The position numbers and the translations under genes were made by a program. From Campylobacterales bacterium (GTDB lineage: Bacteria; Campylobacterota; Campylobacteria; Campylobacterales; Hydrogenimonadaceae): a stretch of 13,985 nucleotides of DNA. The first letter of the stretch is position 1; every line of letters begins with the position of its first letter. The stretch lies in the NCBI GenBank assembly GCA_027067015.1, contig JAMOMS010000098.1:1-13985 (forward strand), read 5' to 3'. The notes beneath the pieces were generated by a model. The model had not been told where the DNA came from and searched no databases. It worked only from the letters and a program-made list of their open reading frames with translations. Shown here piece by piece: positions 7,406 through 13,985 of this stretch.

Positions 7406-8322
7406 GCAAAGAGCTCCGTGCTCAGGTAGCGCTCTCCCGTGTCGCACAAAACCGTGACGATCCGTTTGCCTCGGTTTTGGGGACGCCGGGCGATTCGCAT
7501 GGCCGCCGAGACGTTGGCGCCGCTGGAGATGCCCACCAGCAAGCCCTCCGTTTGGGCGAGTCTGCGGGCGGTTTGCATGGCTTCCCGGTCGGAAACGGTG
7601 ACCACTTCGCCAAAGAGGGCGGTGTCCAATATTTTGGGCACGAATCCCGCCCCGATCCCCTGGATGGCGTGGGGGCCGGCCCGGCCGCCGGAAAGAACCG
7701 GGGAGCGGCTCGGCTCAACGGCCACAACCTGAAGGTCGGGCAGACGCTCTTTGAGATAGCGTCCCGTGCCGGTCAATGTGCCGCCGGTGCCGACGGCTGA
7801 GACGAAAATATCCACCTTGCCCCCGCACGCTTCGTAAATCTCCGGCCCGGTGGTCTCATAGTGGGCTTGGGGGTTGTCGGGGTTTTCAAACTGTTGCAAA
7901 ACCATCGCCCCCGCGATCTCTTTGCTCAGCGCCTCGGCTTTGGCGATGGCGCCGGCCATCCCCTCTTTGGCGGGGGTGAGCACCAGCCTGGCGCCGTAGG
8001 CGGCCAGCAGTCGGCGCCGCTCCAGGCTCATCGATTCGGGCATGGTCAAAACAAGGTTGAGCCCAAGACGGGCGCAGACGAGAGCCAGCCCCACGCCCGT
8101 GTTGCCGCTGGTGGGCTCAATGATCGTCCCGCCGGGGGCGATCTCTTTTCTATCAAGCGCTTCCAAAACCATCTTTTTGGCAATGCGGTCCTTGACGGAT
8201 CCGCCCGGGTTCATAAACTCGCACTTGGCCACAATCTCCGCGCCGCTCTCATCAGACGCGAATCCCAGCCGTACCAGCGGGGTGGCGCCGATAAGGTCGG
8301 TCACAGTGTCGGCAATTTGCAT
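7402..8322 (-). CDS. cysK: Cysteine synthase A (O-acetylserine sulfhydrylase) CysK
   Basis: CysK is the cytoplasmic PLP enzyme that makes cysteine from O-acetylserine and sulfide. The 306 residues show NPGGSVKDR (38-46) with Lys44 as the PLP Schiff-base lysine, and PTSGNTG for the substrate carboxylate. VGTGGTLTG binds the cofactor phosphate. QGIGAGFVP and GISSGAN lie toward the C-terminus. These features fit CysK rather than cystathionine beta-synthase, since no extra regulatory domain is present. The ATG at 8320-8322 has AAGGA 8 bases upstream and gives the usual [17 protein letters not shown] start. An ATG 30 bases upstream lacks such a site. It heads the trio with the PabC-like and SspB-like genes. 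Confidence 0.94.
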   Translation of the reverse strand: MQIADTVTDLIGATPLVRLGFASDESGAEIVAKCEFMNPGGSVKDRIAKKMVLEALDRKEIAPGGTIIEPTSGNTGVGLALVCARLGLNLVLTMPESMSLERRRLLAAYGARLVLTPAKEGMAGAIAKAEALSKEIAGAMVLQQFENPDNPQAHYETTGPEIYEACGGKVDIFVSAVGTGGTLTGTGRYLKERLPDLQVVAVEPSRSPVLSGGRAGPHAIQGIGAGFVPKILDTALFGEVVTVSDREAMQTARRLAQTEGLLVGISSGANVSAAMRIARRPQNRGKRIVTVLCDTGERYLSTELFA

Positions 8323-8356
8323 GACGTTTTCCTTTTTGTTATGACAACGCAAGAGT

Positions 8357-8362
8357 ATTATA
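8357..8362 (-). promoter_or_regulatory. Candidate -10 box for the cysK operon
   Basis: A perfect TATAAT on the minus strand lies between the lnt stop and cysK. Transcription would start near 8350, leaving a leader of about 28 bases. No good -35 is visible at the usual distance, which would fall in the lnt 3' end. Confidence 0.5.
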
Positions 8363-8372
8363 CACGACCCCG

Positions 8373-9617
8373 CTATTTTTCCCTCGGCACGATCACATCC
8401 GTGCCGGGGCCGTTGGTGACGTGAAAGATGACGGTGCCGTGGCGGTCGGCCTGCAGTTGGAGCAGAAGCCTTTGGAGGGTTGACTGGGTCGAGGGGGTAA
8501 ACCAGGCGTTGTTGCTCATGGCCGCCATCAGTCGGGGATTGCCGGCAAAGAGGCGGTCGCTGGTGGCTTCGTAGCAGATGGCGTTACGCCAGGTGTAACC
8601 CGCCATCGAAAAATCGCTGGGGGATTTGGCAGAGGCGTAATCTTTGGCGCCGTCGAAGAAGAGGGTGTTGATCCACCGGCTCATCCACAAAGGCAGGGGC
8701 GAGGCCTCACCGAAGGGAACGGGAACGACTTTGTGCATGACCCGCATTTTTTTGTTTTGAAAGAGGTAGGCGGAGTTGTAAGGGTTGCGGTCGTAAAAGA
8801 GCGCGCCGGTAAGGATGGTGATCTTGGCGCTTAGATCAAGCAGGGTGCGGGTTAGCTCCATGTCGCGGTTGAGGTAGAGGGGAAAGGCGCTTTCAGGCAG
8901 GATGACCGCCTTTTTGCCCGCATGGATCGCCTGCTTGATCTTTGCCAGGTTGTTTTGGATAATAAGCCCCCGGTAGCGGGGGCTCCATTTAAGATCCTGC
9001 GGCAGGCGGGTGGGGGCCAAAAAGAGGTTTTGGCGCAGGTCGGCCAGTTGGGCGGGCGAAAGGTGTTGCGGGGGACGGTAGAGGGCGAAAAAGAGGCCCA
9101 AAAGGGCCAGAAAACGGGCTTTGTGTTTGCATGAAAGAACGATCGTTAATACTGCCAGTATCACCCAAAACTGCCACAACCGCTCGCCAAAGGGCGTATG
9201 GACAAAGAGCAGGGCGGGGCGGAACCAGTCAAAACCGAAAGGGTGGATATACTCCATCACTCCGATCGCGACGGCCCGTAACGCCGGGTGAGGAAGCAGG
9301 CCGACAGCGCCAAAGAGCACGCCGTAGACCAGGCCGACGGCCGGGATGACCAACGGGATCATCCATGTCAGGTCGTAGTAGCGGAAACTGAGCCCGATCC
9401 ACCAGAACCAGAAGATACCCGTCAACAGGCCGCTCCAAAAGAGGGCCGTTTTGGGCAGTTTAAGCCAAAAAAGCAGGGACAAAAGTCCCAAAAGCGCCTG
9501 AAAGTAGGGAAAAACAAACCCAAAACGGTACAGATAGATAAAAGCCGAGGCGCTAAGGGCCGAGAGAAAGCCCAAACTAATGGCGGAAGTGGTAAAATAA
9601 CCCGATAAAAATCTCAT
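8373..9617 (-). CDS. lnt: Apolipoprotein N-acyltransferase Lnt
   Basis: Lnt adds the third acyl chain to the N-terminal cysteine of lipoproteins at the inner membrane. The first 180 of 414 residues are strongly hydrophobic and form several membrane helices, including about 9-30, 37-52, 58-79, 84-108 and 147-162. A nitrilase-like periplasmic domain begins near 215. The catalytic triad equivalent to E. coli E267-K335-C387 is visible as Glu242 in ILPESAFP, Lys296 in [11 protein letters not shown] and Cys348 in NAICYEA. The protein ends at [14 protein letters not shown]. It therefore lacks the final strands and last membrane helix of the 512-residue E. coli enzyme. Its start is only 16 bases from the divergent yajC start. 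Only a distant AGGA precedes the ATG. Confidence 0.92.
   Translation of the reverse strand: MRFLSGYFTTSAISLGFLSALSASAFIYLYRFGFVFPYFQALLGLLSLLFWLKLPKTALFWSGLLTGIFWFWWIGLSFRYYDLTWMIPLVIPAVGLVYGVLFGAVGLLPHPALRAVAIGVMEYIHPFGFDWFRPALLFVHTPFGERLWQFWVILAVLTIVLSCKHKARFLALLGLFFALYRPPQHLSPAQLADLRQNLFLAPTRLPQDLKWSPRYRGLIIQNNLAKIKQAIHAGKKAVILPESAFPLYLNRDMELTRTLLDLSAKITILTGALFYDRNPYNSAYLFQNKKMRVMHKVVPVPFGEASPLPLWMSRWINTLFFDGAKDYASAKSPSDFSMAGYTWRNAICYEATSDRLFAGNPRLMAAMSNNAWFTPSTQSTLQRLLLQLQADRHGTVIFHVTNGPGTDVIVPREK
9590..9598 (+). promoter_or_regulatory. Candidate extended -10 promoter for yajC-secD-secF
   Basis: TGGTAAAAT is an extended -10 with TAAAAT at 9593-9598, inside the first codons of lnt on the opposite strand. 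Transcription would start near 9605, giving a leader of about 29 bases to the yajC ATG. No clear -35 is seen. Confidence 0.45.
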
Positions 9618-9633
9618 TGAATAAGGAAATCCT

Positions 9634-9921
9634 ATGCAACCTGCCGCAGCTCAGGGTGGAGTATTGGCTTCGCTCTTTCCGCTTCTGATTCTCTTTGCCA
9701 TCTTCTACTTTCTCGTGATTCGCCCGCAACAACAGCAGGCCAAGAAACACAAGGAGATGGTGGCTTCTTTGAAAAAGGGCGACAAAATCGTCACCACCGG
9801 CGGTTTGATCGCCGAGGTGGTTAAGCCTGAGGAGGATTTTATCAAAGTCAAGCTTAACGACGATTGCGTGGTCAAGCTGGTTCCTGATTATGTCGCCAGA
9901 AAGCTTGAGGATGAAGCTTAA
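9634..9921 (+). CDS. yajC: Preprotein translocase subunit YajC
   Basis: YajC is a small single-pass membrane protein that associates with SecD and SecF in the accessory part of the Sec translocase. The 95 residues have a short N-terminus, one membrane helix (about 10-29) ending in the characteristic [10 protein letters not shown], then a basic KKHKEM segment. A soluble domain follows, with [19 protein letters not shown] (45-63) as the family signature. AAGGA stands 6 bases before the ATG. The final 11 bases overlap the chosen secD start, which fits operon coupling. Confidence 0.95.
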   Translation: MQPAAAQGGVLASLFPLLILFAIFYFLVIRPQQQQAKKHKEMVASLKKGDKIVTTGGLIAEVVKPEEDFIKVKLNDDCVVKLVPDYVARKLEDEA

Positions 9922-11485
9922 TTACCGGGTTGTCATCTTCTTGTTGGCGGCCCTTTTCGGGCTGGGGCTGTCGGCGCCTTCGCTGTTGGGCATCAAGGGG
10001 CCCAAAATCACGTTGGGCCTTGACTTGCAGGGCGGCCTGCATATGCTTCTTGGCGTCGATACCGACGAGGCGATTCGCTCAAAAGTCAAATCCATCGCCT
10101 CTTCCATCAAGTACGCGGCCGATGACGAGGAGTTGATTGTCGACGAGTTCAAGGTAGAGAAAAACGGGGTCTCCTTTGAGCTTCTGGACAAAGATGACGT
10201 GCCCAAAATGGATGCCATCTTAAAAAAGATTCCCGGCGTGGCCGTCGTGAAAGAGGGGTTGAAGTACCGTGTGACGTTGACGCCCAAAGAGATCGAGTCG
10301 GTCAAGCAGTACGCCATTACCCAGGCGGTCGATACCATCCGAAACCGTCTTGACCAGTTTGGCCTGGCCGAGCCGACGGTGGCCAAACAGGGCAAAGACA
10401 AGATTTTGGTGGAGGTTCCCGGTGTCAAAACGCCCGAGCAGGAACAGAGGATTCGAGAACTCATCGCCAAGGCGGCCCACCTGCAGTTGATGGCCGTAGA
10501 CGAAGAGCGTGCCGGCCGGGTCTATCAGATGACGCCCGCCGAGGCGGCCCGTTACGGCGACGTGATTTTACAAGACGCCCAGGATCCCAACCGTAAATAC
10601 CTGGTCAAAGAGATCCCCATCCTCGACGGCTCCATGCTGACCGATGCCAGGGTGGCCTTTGACAGAAACAACCAGCCGGTGATCAACTTTACCCTTGATT
10701 CCCAGGGGGCAAGGATCTTTGGTGATTTTACCGGCAAAAACGTGGGCAAACGGCTGGCGGTGGTGCTGGATAACATGGTCTACTCCGCGCCTGTGATTCG
10801 TGAGAGAATAGGCGGCGGAAGCGGGCAGATTTCGGGGGGATTTAGCGTTAAAGAGGCCCATGACGTGGCTATTGCCCTGCGCTCCGGCGCCCTGCTGGCC
10901 CCCGTCTTTATGGAAGAGAAGCGCAGTGTGGGGCCGAGCCTGGGGGCCGATAGCATCAAGGCCTCCATGATTGCACTGATTACCGGCTTTTTGGCGGTGG
11001 TTGTCTTTATGGTGCTCTACTACGGTATGGCCGGGGTGATCGCCGACGTGGCGCTGGTGGTGAACCTCTTTTTGATTCTGGCGGTGATGGCGCTTTTTGG
11101 CGCCACGCTCACACTGCCTGGTATGGCGGGGATCGTGTTGACGGTGGGAATGGCGGTGGACGCCAACGTCATTATCAACGAACGGATCAGGGAACTGCTG
11201 TATGAGGGCAAAAGCGTGGCCAAGGCGATTGAGCAGGGTTACGCCAACGCCTTTAGCGCCATTTTGGACGCCAATATCACCACCCTCATTGCCGCCGTGG
11301 TGCTCTATGCCTACGGCACCGGCCCCATCAAGGGATTTGCCATTACCATGAGCATCGGTATTTTGGCGTCTATGCTCACGGCCATTCTGGGCACCCACGG
11401 CATCTGGCAGATGGTGGAGCAAAAGATTGACAAAAAGAGCCTGGGCAAGTGGTTCGGCATCAAGTTGGCGGGAGGTAAAAAATGA
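9911..11485 (+). CDS. secD: Protein translocase subunit SecD
   Basis: SecD, with SecF, uses the proton gradient to pull exported proteins out on the periplasmic side. The 524 residues begin with membrane helix 1 (about 7-26). GLDLQGG (36-42) comes next, followed by the large periplasmic region, with the P1-type repeat [11 protein letters not shown]. The C-terminal RND-like bundle starts at about 350 and includes the proton-path motif [12 protein letters not shown] (415-426). It is shorter than E. coli SecD (615). I chose ATG 9911, which gives [10 protein letters not shown] and overlaps yajC. An ATG at 9890 in the same frame would add residues unlike the family and has no ribosome site. The gene ends GGKK, with a strong GGGAGGT motif at 11470-11476 that serves whatever starts next. 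Confidence 0.95.
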   Translation: MKLNYRVVIFLLAALFGLGLSAPSLLGIKGPKITLGLDLQGGLHMLLGVDTDEAIRSKVKSIASSIKYAADDEELIVDEFKVEKNGVSFELLDKDDVPKMDAILKKIPGVAVVKEGLKYRVTLTPKEIESVKQYAITQAVDTIRNRLDQFGLAEPTVAKQGKDKILVEVPGVKTPEQEQRIRELIAKAAHLQLMAVDEERAGRVYQMTPAEAARYGDVILQDAQDPNRKYLVKEIPILDGSMLTDARVAFDRNNQPVINFTLDSQGARIFGDFTGKNVGKRLAVVLDNMVYSAPVIRERIGGGSGQISGGFSVKEAHDVAIALRSGALLAPVFMEEKRSVGPSLGADSIKASMIALITGFLAVVVFMVLYYGMAGVIADVALVVNLFLILAVMALFGATLTLPGMAGIVLTVGMAVDANVIINERIRELLYEGKSVAKAIEQGYANAFSAILDANITTLIAAVVLYAYGTGPIKGFAITMSIGILASMLTAILGTHGIWQMVEQKIDKKSLGKWFGIKLAGGKK

Positions 11486-11607
11486 TTTTACAAATCGAAA
11501 GCAAAGCGCCGAAGGCGCGCCGGGCCCGCTGCCGAAGCGAACTTAGCATTAGCGTAGGGCCGGAAGCTTGGCTTTCGGCCCGTGTCCCGACGAAGGAGGG
11601 GATCTAA
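11482..11607 (+). CDS. Possible 41-residue reading frame between secD and secF
   Basis: An ATG at 11482-11484 overlaps the secD stop as ATGA and has GGGAGGT 5 bases upstream, a near-ideal ribosome site. The frame runs 41 codons to TAA at 11605-11607, and the secF ATG follows with no gap, in the same frame. The product would be basic and polar, with no membrane helix and no motif I recognise ([14 protein letters not shown] at the start, VPTKEGI at the end). Most of it is encoded by a palindromic repeat, so its composition follows the repeat rather than obvious selection on protein. It may be a translated relay that passes ribosomes from secD to secF, or an accidental frame. Confidence 0.35.
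   Translation: MILQIESKAPKARRARCRSELSISVGPEAWLSARVPTKEGI
11496..11581. repeat. Palindromic repeat element in the secD-secF spacer
   Basis: The element is bounded by imperfect inverted ends: CGAAAGCAAAGC (11496-11507) and GCTTGGCTTTCG (11566-11577), 11 of 12 pairing. Inside lies GCGCC-GAA-GGCGC (11506-11518), a 5-bp stem with a GAA triloop, and the self-palindrome CGGGCCCG (11521-11528). A strong hairpin at 11557-11581 has 11-base arms with one G-U pair and a TTG loop. No T-run follows, so it is not an intrinsic terminator. The look is that of a REP-like or small mobile palindrome. Confidence 0.7.
11593..11600 (+). promoter_or_regulatory. Strong ribosome binding site of secF
   Basis: AAGGAGGG stands 7 bases before the secF ATG (11608). 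It shows that secF can be started independently of secD, even though a palindromic element separates the two genes. Confidence 0.8.
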
Positions 11608-12579
11608 ATGGAACTATTTAAATACAAAAAACCGATCCCCCTGATGGCCAAGGCCAAGCTCTTTTTCACCGTTTCGGTGATCGCCGTGCTGGCTTCTTGG
11701 GCGCTTATTATGTTCAAAGGTTTTAACTACGGCATCGACTTTGCCGGCGGGACGCTGGTGCAGGTCAAATACGAGGGCAAAGCGCCCCTGCCAAAGGTGC
11801 GTGAGGCCATTAAACACTCCAAGGTTTTCGAGGGGGCGTCGGTCAACTATTTCGGCAGTGAGGATGAGATTATTATTAAGGTGCGCACCAGCTCCAAACA
11901 GCTTGGCACCGATATTGGCGACGAGGCGCGCCAACTGCTCAAAAATACCGGCAAATTCGAGGTGCGGCGGGTCGATATGGTGGGCCCCAAGGTGGGTAAC
12001 GAGCTCAGAGAAAAGGGGCTGATGGCGCTGGTGCTCTCGATTGCGGGTATTTTGCTCTATGTCAGTTTCCGGTTTGAGTGGCGTTTCGCGGTGGCGTCGG
12101 TGATGGCGCTGGTGCACGACGTCTCCATCGCCATGGGGGCCATTGTGCTCTTTAACGTGGAAGTCAACCTGGACATCCTGGCCGCCCTGCTTACGATTTT
12201 GGGTTACTCGCTCAACGACACCATTATCGTTTTTGACCGGATCAGGGAGGGGCTTACCAGCGTACGAAGCCCCAAACTGGCCGATATTATCGACGAGTCG
12301 GTGACCCGTACGCTCTCGCGTACCACGCTGACGTCGCTGACTACTTTCTTCGTGGTGTTGACGCTCTTTTTGATGGGCGGCGAGATTATCCACGGGTTCA
12401 GCTTTACCCTTTTGGTGGGTATCGTGGTGGGAACCTACAGCTCCATCTTCATCGCGTCGCCGCTTTTGATGATGATGGGTTTTGACGTGCAAAAATACCG
12501 CCAGAAACTGGCTGAGAAGAAAAAACGCGAAGCCGAAAAAGAGAAGCTCCGCGCCATGTACGAACAAGGTACGGTTTGA
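11608..12579 (+). CDS. secF: Protein translocase subunit SecF
   Basis: SecF pairs with SecD in the proton-driven export motor. The 323 residues have membrane helix 1 at about 16-36, then GIDFAGGTLVQV (42-53), the counterpart of the SecD GLDLQGG motif, and a small periplasmic domain. The C-terminal helices include ALLTILGYSLNDTIIVFDRI and TRTLSRTTLTSLTT, the core signature of the family. The last 28 residues are a Lys/Glu-rich cytoplasmic helix that ends YEQGTV. Length is normal. It follows a 122-base spacer after secD, unusually long for a pair that is often nearly contiguous. Its own stop codon is inside a hairpin. Confidence 0.95.
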   Translation: MELFKYKKPIPLMAKAKLFFTVSVIAVLASWALIMFKGFNYGIDFAGGTLVQVKYEGKAPLPKVREAIKHSKVFEGASVNYFGSEDEIIIKVRTSSKQLGTDIGDEARQLLKNTGKFEVRRVDMVGPKVGNELREKGLMALVLSIAGILLYVSFRFEWRFAVASVMALVHDVSIAMGAIVLFNVEVNLDILAALLTILGYSLNDTIIVFDRIREGLTSVRSPKLADIIDESVTRTLSRTTLTSLTTFFVVLTLFLMGGEIIHGFSFTLLVGIVVGTYSSIFIASPLLMMMGFDVQKYRQKLAEKKKREAEKEKLRAMYEQGTV

Positions 12580-12600
12580 CGGGCTTTGGCCCGGCAAACC
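12573..12600 (+). other. Hairpin covering the secF stop codon
   Basis: Arms GGTTTGACGGGC (12573-12584) and GCCCGGCAAACC (12589-12600) pair over 12 positions with one A-G mismatch, closing a TTTG loop. The stop codon TGA (12577-12579) is in the left arm. No U-tract follows, so it is not a standard terminator. It could protect the 3' end of a processed yajC-secD-secF message or slow ribosome release. Confidence 0.6.
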
Positions 12601-12603
12601 TCA

Positions 12604-12707
12604 GGTAAAAGATAAAAAGTAAAAGGTTTGGATGGCGCTTCGCGCCTTTCCATGAAATGTGTCCGCCGAAGGCGGCCGACCGAACCTTTTACTTTTTACC
12701 TTTAACC
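12604..12707. repeat. Inverted-repeat element between secF and leuS
   Basis: A 26-base A-rich arm (12604-12629, containing AAAAAGTAAAAGGTT) and its T-rich counterpart (12682-12707) are complementary at 23 of 26 positions. They enclose 52 bases with two GC hairpins: GGCGC-TTC-GCGCC (12634-12646) and CCGCC-GAA-GGCGG (12663-12675). The two triloops, TTC and GAA, are complementary to each other. The whole can fold as a long stem topped by two small hairpins, on either strand. It carries no reading frame of note. It looks like a small non-autonomous or REP-like element. Confidence 0.75.
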
Positions 12708-12731
12708 TTTTATCTAAAAAGAGTATAATCC

Positions 12732-13985
12732 ATGAAATACATCCCTTCTGACATTGAAGCCAAGTGGCAAACGTATTGGGACGAGCAAAAGAGTTTTGAG
12801 CCCGAAAGCGGGCACGAGAAGCCCAAAAAGTATATACTTAGTATGTTTCCCTATCCCAGCGGGCGGATTCACATGGGGCACGTGCGCAATTACGCCATCG
12901 GCGACGCGCTGGCGCGTTATTGGCGCAAGCGGGGCGTCAATGTTTTGCACCCCATCGGCTGGGACAGTTTTGGGATGCCCGCCGAAAACGCGGCGATCAA
13001 GCACAAGCTTCATCCCAAGAAGTGGACCTATGACAACATCGCCTATATGCGCAAAGAGCTCTCAGCCTTGGGCCTTAGCTTTTCCAGGAGTCGGGAGTTT
13101 GCCACCTCCGATCCCCTGTATACCCGTTGGGAGCAGAAGTTTTTGATTGAGCTGTACGAAAAGGGTCTGCTCTACCGGGAGTCCACCAAGGTTAACTGGT
13201 GCGAGAGCTGTCATACGGTGTTGGCCAACGAGCAGGTTGAGGAGGGGCGTTGCTGGCGGTGTGATAGTGAAGTGATCCAAAAAGAGATGCCCGGCTACTA
13301 CCTGGATATTCTTAGCTACGCCGACGAACTGCTGGAGGATCTAAAAAAACTGGAGGGCAAGTGGCCCCAGCAGGTGCTGACGATGCAGAGCAACTGGATC
13401 GGCAGGTCTCAGGGGTTGGCCTTTACGTTTGAGCTAAGCGAAGCGAGCCGGGCGAAGCTGGGCGGCGCTTTTGAGGGGTTTGAGGTCTTTACCACCCGTC
13501 CCGATACGATCTTTGGCGTTACCTACGCCGCTTTGGCGCCCGAGCATCCGATTGTCAAAGCGCTGATTGAAAAAGGGGCGCTGGATGAGGAGATGGCCAA
13601 GCGAATCATCGCTATCGCCAACATGAGCGAGGTGGAGCGGGCCAAGCAGGAGAAGGAGGGGTACCCTCTGGGGATCGAGGCGATCCATCCGCTTACCGGC
13701 CAAAAGGTGCCGGTGTGGACCGCCAACTTCGTGTTGGCAAGCTACGGTAGCGGCGCCGTGATGGCGGTGCCGGCGCATGATACGCGCGACTATGAGTTTG
13801 CGACCAAATACGACTTGCCGATCAAACGGGTGATCGAGGGGGGTGATCTGCCCTATACCGAGCCCGGCGTATTGGTGGACAGCGGTGAATTTAGCGGCAT
13901 GAAGAGCGGGGAGGCGAAAAAGGCCATCATTGAAAAGATGGAGGCGCTGGGCAAAGGAGAGGGGCGCGTCAACTACCGCCTGCGC
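12732..13985 (+). CDS. leuS: Leucine-tRNA ligase LeuS (partial, 3' end outside window)
   Basis: LeuS charges tRNA-Leu in the cytoplasm. The first 418 codons are present and run in frame to the window edge, roughly half of a normal enzyme. [16 protein letters not shown] is the usual N-terminus. [13 protein letters not shown] (about 38-50) holds the class I HIGH-type signature. The Zn-binding insert [13 protein letters not shown] with CWRC has four cysteines in two CxxC pairs. [11 protein letters not shown] precedes the editing domain, which includes [14 protein letters not shown] and the [11 protein letters not shown] stretch. The KMSKS motif would lie beyond the window. An AAAGAG stretch 8 bases upstream is only a weak ribosome site, and a TATAAT at 12724-12729 ends 2 bases before the ATG. 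Confidence 0.97.
   Translation, partial: MKYIPSDIEAKWQTYWDEQKSFEPESGHEKPKKYILSMFPYPSGRIHMGHVRNYAIGDALARYWRKRGVNVLHPIGWDSFGMPAENAAIKHKLHPKKWTYDNIAYMRKELSALGLSFSRSREFATSDPLYTRWEQKFLIELYEKGLLYRESTKVNWCESCHTVLANEQVEEGRCWRCDSEVIQKEMPGYYLDILSYADELLEDLKKLEGKWPQQVLTMQSNWIGRSQGLAFTFELSEASRAKLGGAFEGFEVFTTRPDTIFGVTYAALAPEHPIVKALIEKGALDEEMAKRIIAIANMSEVERAKQEKEGYPLGIEAIHPLTGQKVPVWTANFVLASYGSGAVMAVPAHDTRDYEFATKYDLPIKRVIEGGDLPYTEPGVLVDSGEFSGMKSGEAKKAIIEKMEALGKGEGRVNYRLR

Noticed and set aside
8384..8405. A CGGCAC/GTGCCG hairpin near the lnt 3' end, considered as a terminator
   Set aside because: It lies inside the lnt coding region with a 10-base loop, and no T-run follows on either strand.
10568..11422. 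A 284-codon open frame on the minus strand opposite secD
   Set aside because: The product is His/Gln/Gly/Asn-rich with no family look, and it mirrors the well-conserved SecD frame.
11614..12597. A 327-codon open frame on the minus strand opposite secF
   Set aside because: It is the mirror of SecF, with a His/Gln-rich product and no supporting motif.

Overview
The window is bacterial chromosome, densely coded, and most likely from a Campylobacterota (epsilonproteobacterial) species with fairly GC-rich DNA. That placement rests on gene order as I know it from Campylobacter and relatives: a helicase-truB-csrA-ispE cluster, and a divergent lnt / yajC-secD-secF-leuS cluster. It also rests on the CsrA sequence type (Leu at position 43 before the conserved Arg44), the short Lnt and the short SecD. 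I cannot name a genus. No intergenic stretch reaches 300 bases, and I see no rRNA, tRNA, CRISPR array, insertion sequence or phage gene.

Layout. Positions 1-5265 are one minus-strand run: a UvrD/PcrA helicase, TruB (tRNA pseudouridine 55 synthase), CsrA (RNA-binding regulator), IspE (isoprenoid kinase), SmpB (tmRNA partner), then an unrecognised two-helix membrane protein that leaves the window. The first five genes abut or overlap, so they look like one transcript read from an AT-rich gap at 5266-5433. A LysR-family regulator (5434-6339, plus) diverges from that gap and ends at an intrinsic terminator.

Positions 6357-8322 are a compact minus-strand trio: cysteine synthase CysK, a class IV PLP enzyme resembling aminodeoxychorismate lyase, and a 152-residue protein that resembles the ClpXP adaptor SspB. 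Lnt (8373-9617, minus) follows upstream. From 9634 to the end the plus strand carries YajC, SecD, SecF and the first 418 codons of LeuS. YajC, SecD and SecF are the accessory module of the Sec translocase, and Lnt finishes exported lipoproteins, so that divergent pair serves one export theme.

The most unusual parts are non-coding or uncertain. SecF is flanked on both sides by palindromic elements built from GC-rich hairpins with GAA/TTC triloops. One lies in a 122-base secD-secF spacer that also encodes a 41-codon reading frame, overlapping the secD stop and abutting the secF start. The other lies between secF and leuS and is enclosed by 26-base A/T-rich inverted repeats. The second point of interest is the SspB-like protein, which would form a tmRNA-tag disposal pathway with the SmpB encoded nearby.
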